Shown here piece after piece: positions 27,751-35,642 of a DNA stretch of 39,019 nucleotides; position 1 is the first letter of the stretch; every line of letters starts with the position of its first letter. The stretch is from a virus. The DNA lies in IMG/VR virus record IMGVR_UViG_3300042478_002553, positions 1 through 39,019 of that record, one strand, 5' to 3'. Made by a program: the position numbers and the translations under genes. The notes below the pieces were generated by a model, which searched no databases, was not told the origin of the DNA, and was given only the letters and a program-made list of their open reading frames with translations.

Positions 27751-28011
27751 ATGCACTCAAAAATACCAAAATTTAGAAACAAATACAGATCCGTAACACA
27801 GGATGTAAAATGGACAAAAAAACCAGATGGAACATATGTACATAAACGAGATATAGGGAAAACCGAAAATAAACTAACAACAGCAGATATTAAACCAGGT
27901 GATCCACGTGTCTCTCACCCAGTAAGAGGCCGTCGTGGTCCTTTTAGTAGAATTATTCCTCTTAAATTAGGAAATCAAAATTTAAACCCTCAAAATTCAC
28001 TTTTAGGATAA
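27751..28011 (+). CDS. Basic protein ending NSLLG, 86 aa
   Basis: AGGATAAAAAA precedes the ATG. The protein is basic and loop-rich (KFRNKYRSVTQDVKWTKKPDGTYVHKRDIGK, then VRGRRGPFSRIIPLKLG), with a C-terminal NSLLG identical in its last four residues to the upstream protein. No fold is recognised. It ends one base before the portal gene, so it is co-translated with head genes. Confidence 0.57.
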   Translation: MHSKIPKFRNKYRSVTQDVKWTKKPDGTYVHKRDIGKTENKLTTADIKPGDPRVSHPVRGRRGPFSRIIPLKLGNQNLNPQNSLLG

Positions 28012-28012
28012 C

Positions 28013-29605
28013 ATGTTAGACGTAGAAACAATTTTAAAGCGATATCAAAAAGCAAAGTCAGAGTATGACGAAAATAGATGCTTGTTTGAGGAGGTAATTA
28101 ACTACGTCAACCCATTTAAAAACACTTATAATGGCAATTCATCACATGAAGCTAATGAATCCAACACTTTGCAGCATGACAGTACGCCACTTGTTTCTAG
28201 TGTGAATTTTATCAATACTTTGTCCAAAAAGTTTACGCCTCAATTTACGCGATGGGTTGAGTTAGAGGTAGGCCCTGGAATGCCTGACCAATATCGGAAC
28301 CTTTTTGATACTGCTTTGGAAGCATTAAATGAATTGATCTTTAGTTTTATCGAGACTAGCAATTATGCGGCGGTAAAACCAAGAGTATATTTTGATCTTG
28401 GAATTGGCACAGGGTGTTATGATATTGTAAAAAACCCTGATCCTTTGGCAAATCCATTGCTATTTATTGACCATCCATTAACGTCATTATCGCTTGTTAG
28501 TCGTGCTGATGGATTCATAAATATGAAATTCATCGATAAACCGGTTAAATGTTGTGAATTAAAAGAACTTTATGGTGGAAAATTAAACTTAACCGCAAAA
28601 TTGGAAAAAGACGTAAGCAATTCTAAGGATGGGAACCGCGAGATAAAATTGGTTGAGGTTGTCTATTGGGATGACTTGACAAAATTATGGTATTTTGAGG
28701 TTATTTATCCAACAGAAAAGCACAGTATGCTGAAGGTTTCAGATAAAGAGTGCATGAGAATCACGCCGAGATGGTTGACAATTCCAGGGCAATCTTATGG
28801 AATCGGTCCGTTTACAATGGCTTTATCTGATATTCGGCAGTTAAACTCTTTGACAATTTTAGAACAACAAAGCGCAGCGTTTAGCACGTTTGGTGCTTAT
28901 ACTGTGGCTGGCATGGATACGTTTAATCCTACAAATTGGGTGATGCAACCCATGTCATTTTTTCCTGTGGAACGCAATGGTGGACCTGATGGTCCGAGTA
29001 TTGCGCCTTTTCCAAATGTAGGAAATTTTCAGGCACAGGAATTTATGATAACGGGCATGAAAGATCAAATTCGCCAAATTATGCTGGATCGTCGATTGCC
29101 ACCTGAAACGGCGCAGCCTAAAACGGCGTTTGAAATTGCGGAAAGAATGAAAGAGCTTGAGACAGATATAGGCGCAGCATTGCCGCAACTTTATTATGAA
29201 GATGTTATGCCTGCTGTTCGTAGAATTGTGTCTATTTTGCAAACGTCAGGTCATTTGGATGCTGTTTTGCAGCCATTATTGGGCAAAATACCAAATTTGA
29301 GTTTAGCAGATTTGCTTAATGGATTTGCTTTAAAGGTTAAAATCACAAGCCCTATATCAAGATTGCAATCTGTTCAAGATGTGCAAGCCTTTAGCCAAGC
29401 ATTTTCTATTATTCAAGGAATTTTACCTGAAATCTCCACTATGAGTTTAAATTTGCCCAAAACCGTGCATTGGATATTCCAAAAATTGGGTGCGCCTAAT
29501 AATCTTTTGTTGCCCGAGCAGGAATTGCAACAGCTACAACAGCAATTACAAGACGCGGCAGCACAAGGAGCGGCGCAGGTTCAAATGCAAAATGCAGGGG
29601 TTTAA
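28013..29605 (+). CDS. Portal / head-to-tail connector protein, T7 gp8-like, 530 aa
   Basis: Size and layout match the podoviral connector family. An N-terminal helix pair (ETILKRYQKAKSEYDENRCLFEEVINYVNP) is followed by TPLVSSVNFINTLSKKFTPQFTRWVELEVGP. PGQSYGIGPFTMALSDIRQLNSLTILEQQ near residues 258-286 is the most typical stretch. A helical crown-like region follows, and the tail is Gln-rich (QELQQLQQQLQDAA). It forms the dodecameric ring at the DNA-entry vertex, binds the terminase during packaging and the tail afterwards. Start has AGGA four bases upstream. Confidence 0.88.
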   Translation: MLDVETILKRYQKAKSEYDENRCLFEEVINYVNPFKNTYNGNSSHEANESNTLQHDSTPLVSSVNFINTLSKKFTPQFTRWVELEVGPGMPDQYRNLFDTALEALNELIFSFIETSNYAAVKPRVYFDLGIGTGCYDIVKNPDPLANPLLFIDHPLTSLSLVSRADGFINMKFIDKPVKCCELKELYGGKLNLTAKLEKDVSNSKDGNREIKLVEVVYWDDLTKLWYFEVIYPTEKHSMLKVSDKECMRITPRWLTIPGQSYGIGPFTMALSDIRQLNSLTILEQQSAAFSTFGAYTVAGMDTFNPTNWVMQPMSFFPVERNGGPDGPSIAPFPNVGNFQAQEFMITGMKDQIRQIMLDRRLPPETAQPKTAFEIAERMKELETDIGAALPQLYYEDVMPAVRRIVSILQTSGHLDAVLQPLLGKIPNLSLADLLNGFALKVKITSPISRLQSVQDVQAFSQAFSIIQGILPEISTMSLNLPKTVHWIFQKLGAPNNLLLPEQELQQLQQQLQDAAAQGAAQVQMQNAGV

Positions 29606-29606
29606 T

Positions 29607-29906
29607 ATGAATTTGAACAATCCATTACAATTTAAAACAAAAAATCCAGCCAATAAAACGGAAAATTCGGATGCTTTGTTAAAGCAAAACCATAAAGTTA
29701 TCCTTGATTTTTATCGTTTGTTTAGTACCCCTGAAGGAGAAAGAGTTTTGGCGTTTTTGAAATCAAAGACGCTGGATCAACCATGCTGGAATCCAGCATA
29801 CGGTGAAAATGCAGAGCGCAATGCCTTTGCAAGAGAAGGACAAAATCACATTGTCCGAGAAATCTTAAAATTTATTGAATACGGAAAGGGTTTAAACGAT
29901 GAATGA
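29607..29906 (+). CDS. Bbp19-like virion-region protein, 99 aa
   Basis: FYRLFSTPEGERVLAFLKSKT (about residues 35-55) and FAREGQNHIVREILKFIE (about 74-91) match the F-x-x-x-F-x-T-P-x-G-x-x-V-L and x-EGQ-R/N-x-x-V-x-x-I motifs of the small Bbp19 family. These motifs are known from Bordetella phage BPP-1 and relatives. The gene sits between portal and scaffold, the usual place for this family. The role is not established. A longer frame would overlap the portal gene and is rejected. Confidence 0.72.
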   Translation: MNLNNPLQFKTKNPANKTENSDALLKQNHKVILDFYRLFSTPEGERVLAFLKSKTLDQPCWNPAYGENAERNAFAREGQNHIVREILKFIEYGKGLNDE

Positions 29907-30756
29907 AGAAGCACTTTTATCAGAAAGTCTAATTGCGGATGGCACTCAAGATAGTTCTGTGGAAATTAAAGAATCTACGGCGCAAGAAATTATTTTTAAG
30001 CCAGACAATGTGCCCGATGATTTTTGGGATGATGAAAAAAAATCTCTTAAAACAGACGATCTTTTAAAATCATATTCGGAATTGGATAAACGCGCCAAAG
30101 GATTGCGAGAAAAGTTATCCAAAGGAATGCAAAACGTTCCTGATGATCCAAAAGGATATGAATTCCAAATGGAAGAACAGGTTTTGAAAGATTTAGAGGT
30201 TGAAGAATTAAATGCCGATATGGTGGATATGGCAAAATCAGCCGCTTTAGAGGCTGGATTGTCTAAAGAACAATTTAATGTGTTCATGACAAAAATCATA
30301 CCACAGTTGCATGAATATGAACAAGTTTTAAATCAAAGAGAACCTACCCAAGAAGAAATTGAACAACAAAAACAAGAAGTAGAAAGTTATAAAAAACAAG
30401 AACGTTCAAAACTTGGTGATGGCGCGGATAGAATTATTGAAAGCGTCAAAGCCCATCTTAATACAATCAAAAGACAAAATGTGTTTTCTGAATCAGAGGT
30501 TGATTTGATCCAAAACGGTCTTGGTGCATCTGCTGATGGGATCATGATTCTTAATAAAATGTTTACCAAAATGTTTGGTGAAACATCTCGGGTTTCTGAT
30601 TTTAATGCAAAACCATCATCGTTTGGTGTTGTTACGAAAGATTCCTTAATGGAAAGATTAAATGATCAAAGAAACGCCACCAATTCTGCTTTTTATGAAG
30701 AAACACAGCGCATGGTGGAAAGATATGGGGAACAAAAGAAAAGGGCATCAAAATAA
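29899..30756 (+). CDS. Scaffolding / head assembly protein, 285 aa
   Basis: A Glu/Lys/Gln-rich, mostly helical protein directly before the capsid gene. The N-terminus has KPDNVPDDFWDDEKKSLKTDDLLKSYSELDKRAKGLREKL (residues 34-73), the P-x-x-x-W-D... LLKxYxELxxK pattern of T7-type scaffolds. It then has NVPDDPKGYEF and a long helix and coil region (EQVLNQREPTQEEIEQQKQEVESYKKQE). The C-terminal helix is basic, for binding capsid subunits. It directs assembly of proheads and leaves during maturation. SD AAAGGG is eight bases from the ATG. Confidence 0.85.
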   Translation: MNEEALLSESLIADGTQDSSVEIKESTAQEIIFKPDNVPDDFWDDEKKSLKTDDLLKSYSELDKRAKGLREKLSKGMQNVPDDPKGYEFQMEEQVLKDLEVEELNADMVDMAKSAALEAGLSKEQFNVFMTKIIPQLHEYEQVLNQREPTQEEIEQQKQEVESYKKQERSKLGDGADRIIESVKAHLNTIKRQNVFSESEVDLIQNGLGASADGIMILNKMFTKMFGETSRVSDFNAKPSSFGVVTKDSLMERLNDQRNATNSAFYEETQRMVERYGEQKKRASK

Positions 30757-30764
30757 ATGTTTAC

Positions 30765-30809
30765 AAAATAGGTTTGTTGTTATATTTGATAAAAAAACGA
30801 CCTATTTTT
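30765..30809 (+). terminator. Weak hairpin with U tail after the scaffold gene
   Basis: AAAATAGGT (30765-30773) pairs perfectly with ACCTATTTT (30800-30808) and runs into a further U. The loop is 26 bases. The AT-rich stem makes a leaky terminator, or a processing site separating scaffold from capsid messages. Confidence 0.45.
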
Positions 30810-30842
30810 AGGCCCGCAGTTTTGCCCCTAGTAAAAAAATAG

Positions 30843-30882
30843 CCCTCTCGTTGATCGTGAAAAAATCAATTTAACGAGAGGG
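30843..30882 (+). promoter_or_regulatory. Perfect hairpin covering the capsid ribosome binding site
   Basis: CCCTCTCGTT (30843-30852) pairs with AACGAGAGGG (30873-30882). The 3' arm contains GAGAGGG, the Shine-Dalgarno of the capsid gene, whose ATG is at 30887. The inner GAT/ATC pair can extend the stem. The structure could tune capsid translation or mark the 5' end of a stable processed mRNA. Confidence 0.75.
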
Positions 30883-30886
30883 ACTT

Positions 30887-31768
30887 ATGTCATCTTTACA
30901 ACAGGCAAATAACTTTGCCATTGAGTTTGACCTTAAAACAAAACTTGATGCAACGTTACAGGAGTCAAAACTAAGAAAATTATGCCAAGTGCGTACAAAT
31001 GTTGTTGGTTCTACGACAACTTTTAACCGTATTGGCTTAATGACCACCAACCAAAGAACAATCGGTGCAGGACCATTGCAGGCTCAAGATGTGGCCCAAA
31101 GCCACGTTGTTGCGAACATTAACGTTTTTGATGCCGTCACAATGCTTGATGACACGGAAATGGATCGCATTACATACGATTTAAAATCGTATTTGATCCA
31201 AGCAGCACGTTCGGCGGTTATTAACCGTATTGAACAGGTTATTATCAATGCCATGAATGCTGGTGCAAGTGCTACAATTTCAGTGGGTGCAGATGGTACA
31301 AACTGGACTTTGGCAAACATGATTGAATTAGCCAACATTTTTGACCGATTAAACATGCCGCAACAAGGACGTTATTTTGTTGTGCATCCAAACAGTTTAA
31401 AAGCGGCTCTTCAAACATCGGCGGTTACAAGCTCTGATTTTAACACCTTGATGGCTCTTATGGGATCTACAGGTGATTTAACCGGAAAATCTTACCTTGG
31501 TTTTGAGTTTATCGTTATGGGTAACTTAGACACTACAGAAGGTGGTTTGCCGTTTAACGGTACAACAAACGTTCGTACAAACTTTGCCGTTTCCGCTAAT
31601 CATCTTGGTCTTGCTTTTAATAGAGACATTCGCACAAAAGTGTCTATGATTGATCGGGAAGATTCGTGGCAGATTTTGGCATCTGTTTCTGTTGGTGCCG
31701 TTGGCATTGGTAGTACGCAAGCTGGAAAAGAAGGAATTTACAAATACTTAATTGACGAAGCAGTTTAG
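30887..31768 (+). CDS. Major capsid protein, 293 aa
   Basis: Follows the scaffold gene and precedes the decoration-like gene. Sequence features suit an HK97-type capsid shell protein. There is an extended N-arm, then FNRIGLMTTNQRTIG, and a spine helix TYDLKSYLIQAARSAVINRIEQVIINAMNAG (about residues 96-126). A P-domain strand has RYFVVHPNSLKAAL (about 164-177), and a late beta section precedes REDSWQILASVSVGAVGIG. No protease domain is attached. The length matches small T=7 podoviral capsids. The message has a stable hairpin at its start site. Confidence 0.87.
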   Translation: MSSLQQANNFAIEFDLKTKLDATLQESKLRKLCQVRTNVVGSTTTFNRIGLMTTNQRTIGAGPLQAQDVAQSHVVANINVFDAVTMLDDTEMDRITYDLKSYLIQAARSAVINRIEQVIINAMNAGASATISVGADGTNWTLANMIELANIFDRLNMPQQGRYFVVHPNSLKAALQTSAVTSSDFNTLMALMGSTGDLTGKSYLGFEFIVMGNLDTTEGGLPFNGTTNVRTNFAVSANHLGLAFNRDIRTKVSMIDREDSWQILASVSVGAVGIGSTQAGKEGIYKYLIDEAV

Positions 31769-31776
31769 GAGAACTT

Positions 31777-32109
31777 ATGGCTTATATCGCAAGAAATCTC
31801 GTTTCCGTTGGGGGCGAACATTCAGGAACATCAGTTATCACATCGGGTGTGGCTCGCCGTGCTCCTATGCAATTTACTTATGGAACTGCGGATTCTATTA
31901 CCACATGTCGTGCCAGTGGATATTTTAACAATGCGGCAAATCTTCTTAGAAAAGGCGATCTGGTCACTATTACCAGTTATTCGGGTGCCGATTTTGAGAC
32001 AAACGCAAGTGTCACTATTTCTGGTTATCAAAACATGGTTGTTTTGAGTAGTGTAAACGGTGTTGTGGACTTATCGGACGGATCATCTATTGGATTAACA
32101 AACACTTAA
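31777..32109 (+). CDS. Probable capsid decoration protein, 110 aa
   Basis: MAYIARNLVSVGGEHSGTSV with FTYGTADSITTCRASGYFNNAANLLRKGDLVTI (residues 33-65) matches a common small phage protein found directly after the capsid gene: FxYxTxDxxxxVxAxGYFxxxxxxLxxGDxI. Its middle and end form several short beta strands. It is thought to bind the capsid surface, or to act as a head fibre base. SD AGGAG is five bases before ATG. Confidence 0.65.
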   Translation: MAYIARNLVSVGGEHSGTSVITSGVARRAPMQFTYGTADSITTCRASGYFNNAANLLRKGDLVTITSYSGADFETNASVTISGYQNMVVLSSVNGVVDLSDGSSIGLTNT

Positions 32110-32124
32110 TAATTTGGGCTTGTT

Positions 32125-32763
32125 ATGAGTTCGCGTGAAAGCATCGCATCGCAAGCCCTATCCCTTTTGGGAGCCAACACTATTTTAAGTTTTGATGAGG
32201 GCACAAATGAGGCTAACATCATAAACGATCATTACGATCAGTTTATCCGCAATATGTTTAGTTTGTATCCTTGGTCTTTTGCGACCAAAAAAGTCACATT
32301 AGAGCAATATACAACGGACCCATTAAATGAATATAAATTTCAATATGTGCGTCCCGATCAAGCATTGTATATTTTTAAGATATTTGATTCTATAAGCTAT
32401 TATGCTGATACTATTGTAGATTTTGATATTTTGGAAGATTTAATTCTTTGCAATTATGATAATCCTGTTGTAGCGCAGTATTCTGTTTATAAGGAAGAAA
32501 ACCTTTGGCCAGGATATTTTGCGGAATTTGCGGTTAATGCTTTAGCAGCGACTATAGCAATTCCTGTAACGCACAATGCAGAATTGGCTAGTCTTTATGA
32601 TACAAAGGCTTTTGGCGATCAACGTTCTGTAAGAAAAGGTGGCCTTTTTGCACGTGCAGTGGGAGCCGATTCTAGGCAAAAACCACCGATTGCCCTTAGA
32701 GGAAACCCTATTATTTCCTCTCGATATAGAAATGGTGGGTTTTTTGGATTATGCCAGTATTAA
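32125..32763 (+). CDS. Tail tubular protein A / adaptor, T7 gp11-like, 212 aa
   Basis: MSSRESIASQALSLLGANTILSFDEGTNEANIINDHYDQFIRNMFSLYPWSFATKKVTLEQ is the typical opening of podoviral adaptor (gatekeeper) proteins. An ALxxLG helix, the E-A segment, Y-x-x-x-(R)-x-x-x-L-x-x-(Y/H)-P-W-x-F-A and a following beta section are all there. A C-terminal QRSVRKGGLF stretch is basic. The ring binds below the portal and above the nozzle. It overlaps the nozzle gene by 13 bases. Confidence 0.85.
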   Translation: MSSRESIASQALSLLGANTILSFDEGTNEANIINDHYDQFIRNMFSLYPWSFATKKVTLEQYTTDPLNEYKFQYVRPDQALYIFKIFDSISYYADTIVDFDILEDLILCNYDNPVVAQYSVYKEENLWPGYFAEFAVNALAATIAIPVTHNAELASLYDTKAFGDQRSVRKGGLFARAVGADSRQKPPIALRGNPIISSRYRNGGFFGLCQY

Positions 32764-35090
32764 GAGTTGACCAAAGAAAATGGACTAAGGGTGAACTTGA
32801 CCCTGAAATGTTAAGTCGGGGTGATGTTGAACCTTATTATGGGGCTGCCTCAAGACTTTTAAACGTGTTTACGCTGCCTCAAGGTGGTATCCAGCGCAGT
32901 CCAGGGTTAAAATGGGTTGGCAGGGCTTTAAAGCGCGTTACACGGGCCACGCCAACAGTTATCACTGCTCCTAATGGCGGCATAACGTACAGTGCCAACG
33001 ATGGCAATCTTATTACATCCCTTTCATCCACAACGCCGATAAGCACAATAAACCCCTATGTTCTTGTGCAGTATGACCTTGGCGCGTCTATTCGTGTAGG
33101 GTATATTCGGGTTAGTGGGTTAAGGTCTGATTATGGCAGTGTTGCCAACGTTATTCTTCAGCGCAGTGTAGACGGTGTTGTTTGGACAAACATTCGCACA
33201 GATACGTTAAGCGCAACAGATTTAAATTACACAGCCAGGGTTCAAACCAATGCACGATATGTTCGCATTGCCCGTATAGGAACAACAGACGAAACCAATA
33301 ATTTGTTGCGTGTTCGTGAGTTGGAAGTTTGGTCAGAAGCCTCAGAAAGCAACATTAAATTTATAAATTTTGAATTTAATACGGAGGATACATATCTTTT
33401 GGTTGTTACGGAATTTAATATAGCCGTATACCGAAACAGTGTTTATCAGGTTGATATTTATGCACCTCAGCTTTTTAATTCAAAAATTCCTTATTTGAAT
33501 TGGACGCAAAATGCAGATGCGTTGATCCTTGTAGAGCAAACAATGCAACCTATAAAGATAACAAGATTGTCTAACACGAATTGGAATGTTGAAACCATAC
33601 AATTTGATTTTATTCCAAAATATGATTATGTTCAAACAGAATACACGCCAACAGGCCATTTGACCCTTAATGCTGTATCGGGAAACGTAAAATGCGTTTC
33701 TCAGACAGATGAATTTTTGTCTGGGGATGTTAATAAGTATATTGAAGGAAATGGAGGATTAGGACGCATTGTAAAATACATCAATAGCAAAACAGTCATT
33801 TGCTATATGGAAATTCCTTTTTTTAGTACAGATAATATAGCTGTAGGGTCTTGGAAAATTTTAGGGGATTATGTAAGCGTTTGGGGTGGTGGGTATGGAT
33901 GGCCTAAAACCGCAGTGTTTTATGAAGGTCGTCTTTGGTTTGGTGGCTCTCAAAGCCGCCCAAGAACAGTTTGGGGAAGTCGGGTTAATGACTTTTTTAA
34001 TTTTGATCCAGGTACTGCTTTAGATACGGATGCGGTTACGATTGATGTTGCCGGTTCAAACAATGAATTAAACTCAATAACAGCTATTTTTGGTGGTCGG
34101 AATCTTTTGGTTTTTACCACAGGGGCTTCGTATGCGTTTATAAAAAGCTTAGATGAAGTAATAACACAATCCAATGCTTATTTGCCGCCACAAACCAATA
34201 TAGGTGCCGCTGAAAATGTAAAGTTAGCTGATATTGAAGGCGTAGTCTTTTATGTGCAAAGAGGCGGATCAAGTCTAAGGCAGTTTGTTTATACAGACAC
34301 AGAGGCAGCTTATACATCTCCTATAGCGTCTCGGTTAAGTTCACATCTTTTTAAAGTCCCAAAATCAATGTCTTTAAGAAAAGCCATTTCTACCAATCAA
34401 GGATCGTATCTTTTGATTGTAAATGAAGACGGAAGTTTAACGATTGCTAATATCTCAACGGAAGAGGAAATTTTTTCTTTTTTTGAAAGACAAACAAGTG
34501 GCGGTGTATTTTTAGAATCAGGGACTGTTTTTGATCGCATGTATGTTGCGGTAAGAAGAGGAACAGAAATTGAAATTGAGGAATTTAATTTTAATCATAT
34601 TTTAGATTCTTCGACGCGCATAACCACGGGTTTACCAGCGCAATCTTTTTCAGGATTGGATTATCTAAATGGCAAAACGGTTAAGGTTTGGGCAGATAAT
34701 AAATTGCTTTCAGATGTTACCATTTCTAATGGAATGGCAACCATAGCAACACCAGCCTCTAATTTTGTAGAATTTGGTTTTGATTTTACCCCTGTTATCA
34801 AAGACCTGCCTCTTACAAAAGAAAATTCTGAAGCAAGACTTGGCATAAAAAGACATGTAAATCAAATTCATTTGCGCGTATATGGCACAACATCTTTAAA
34901 TGTAAATGGAAATGAGGTAGATTTTTTTAAAATAACCAATACACCTAAAACTAATGCTTTGTCTCCCTATACAGGCGTTGTATCTGTTTATGGAAATCGC
35001 GGCTGGGACAATGATGGAATTATAACGATAACGCAGACAAAACCAGGATTTATGGAAATTTTAGAAATTAGTAAGTTTGTTGACACATGA
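32751..35090 (+). CDS. Tail nozzle (tail tubular protein B-like) with discoidin-like insertion, 779 aa
   Basis: The N-terminal segment WTKGELDPEMLSRGDVEPYYGAASRLLNVFTLPQGGIQRSPGLKWVG (residues 11-57) is characteristic of tail nozzle proteins. Residues about 75-197 (LVQYDLGASIRVGYIRVSGLR, then SVDGVVWTNIRTDTL and ARYVRIARIGTTD...LRVRELEVWSE) read as an F5/8 type C (discoidin) domain. The rest returns to the nozzle pattern: YLLVVTEFNIAVYRN, then ILVEQTMQPIKI, SVWGGGYGWPKTAVFYEGRLWFGGS and SRVNDFFNF. It forms the tail end and opens for DNA release. The inserted domain could contact host glycans. Confidence 0.85.
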   Translation: MPVLRVDQRKWTKGELDPEMLSRGDVEPYYGAASRLLNVFTLPQGGIQRSPGLKWVGRALKRVTRATPTVITAPNGGITYSANDGNLITSLSSTTPISTINPYVLVQYDLGASIRVGYIRVSGLRSDYGSVANVILQRSVDGVVWTNIRTDTLSATDLNYTARVQTNARYVRIARIGTTDETNNLLRVRELEVWSEASESNIKFINFEFNTEDTYLLVVTEFNIAVYRNSVYQVDIYAPQLFNSKIPYLNWTQNADALILVEQTMQPIKITRLSNTNWNVETIQFDFIPKYDYVQTEYTPTGHLTLNAVSGNVKCVSQTDEFLSGDVNKYIEGNGGLGRIVKYINSKTVICYMEIPFFSTDNIAVGSWKILGDYVSVWGGGYGWPKTAVFYEGRLWFGGSQSRPRTVWGSRVNDFFNFDPGTALDTDAVTIDVAGSNNELNSITAIFGGRNLLVFTTGASYAFIKSLDEVITQSNAYLPPQTNIGAAENVKLADIEGVVFYVQRGGSSLRQFVYTDTEAAYTSPIASRLSSHLFKVPKSMSLRKAISTNQGSYLLIVNEDGSLTIANISTEEEIFSFFERQTSGGVFLESGTVFDRMYVAVRRGTEIEIEEFNFNHILDSSTRITTGLPAQSFSGLDYLNGKTVKVWADNKLLSDVTISNGMATIATPASNFVEFGFDFTPVIKDLPLTKENSEARLGIKRHVNQIHLRVYGTTSLNVNGNEVDFFKITNTPKTNALSPYTGVVSVYGNRGWDNDGIITITQTKPGFMEILEISKFVDT

Positions 35091-35641
35091 CATCCAGTTT
35101 TCTTCCTTCAATGACATCAATAGCTACAAGTGTTTCTGGCATGATGGGTCAACCTGCGCCTCAAGGTGTTGGTGGGTTATCTGCTTTAAGTATGTCTGGT
35201 TTTATGGCTAAAGAAAGTCTATTAAGCAACGTGGCAAAACCAGCTTTGCTGGGGTTTAAAATAGGTGGTGCTATTGGTGGCGGGTTTGCTGAAAAATATG
35301 CTTTAAAAACGCAAGCACGGGATGCGGAATTGCAAGCTAAACAAGAAGAATTAAATGCTCTATCTCAACAAAATTTTTTTCAAGAATCTTTAATAGAAAA
35401 TTTTGCTCAGCAGACGGCAAAATTGGCAGCTCGCGGCATTTTAACCACAGGACCATCCGCTTATGCTTTTGCGGGACGTTCGGCTAGAAATGTTACTCGT
35501 GACATTGAAGCCGCTAAATACTCAGGAAAAATTCGCTCTGAACAAAATAAAAGAGAGGCTTCTTCTTTTAGGTCAGCTTCAAAACAAGCTGTAAAATCCG
35601 GTATTGGTAAAGCATTTTCTTTTTTAGCGGGAGAACTATAA
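35087..35641 (+). CDS. Internal virion protein, T7 gp14-like in position, 184 aa
   Basis: Overlaps the nozzle gene in an ATGA. It has a Met/Gly/Ser-rich N-terminus and a hydrophobic Gly stretch (ALLGFKIGGAIGGGFAEKYAL). A long Gln/Glu/Ala coil follows (DAELQAKQEELNALSQQNFFQE), then RGILTTGPSAYAFAGRSARNVTRDIEAAKY and a basic C-terminus. The position (nozzle, then gp14-, gp15- and gp16-like genes) and the membrane-plus-coil content fit the smallest ejection protein, which inserts in the outer membrane in T7. The sequence match itself is not checked. Confidence 0.6.
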   Translation: MTSSFLPSMTSIATSVSGMMGQPAPQGVGGLSALSMSGFMAKESLLSNVAKPALLGFKIGGAIGGGFAEKYALKTQARDAELQAKQEELNALSQQNFFQESLIENFAQQTAKLAARGILTTGPSAYAFAGRSARNVTRDIEAAKYSGKIRSEQNKREASSFRSASKQAVKSGIGKAFSFLAGEL

Positions 35642-35642
35642 A

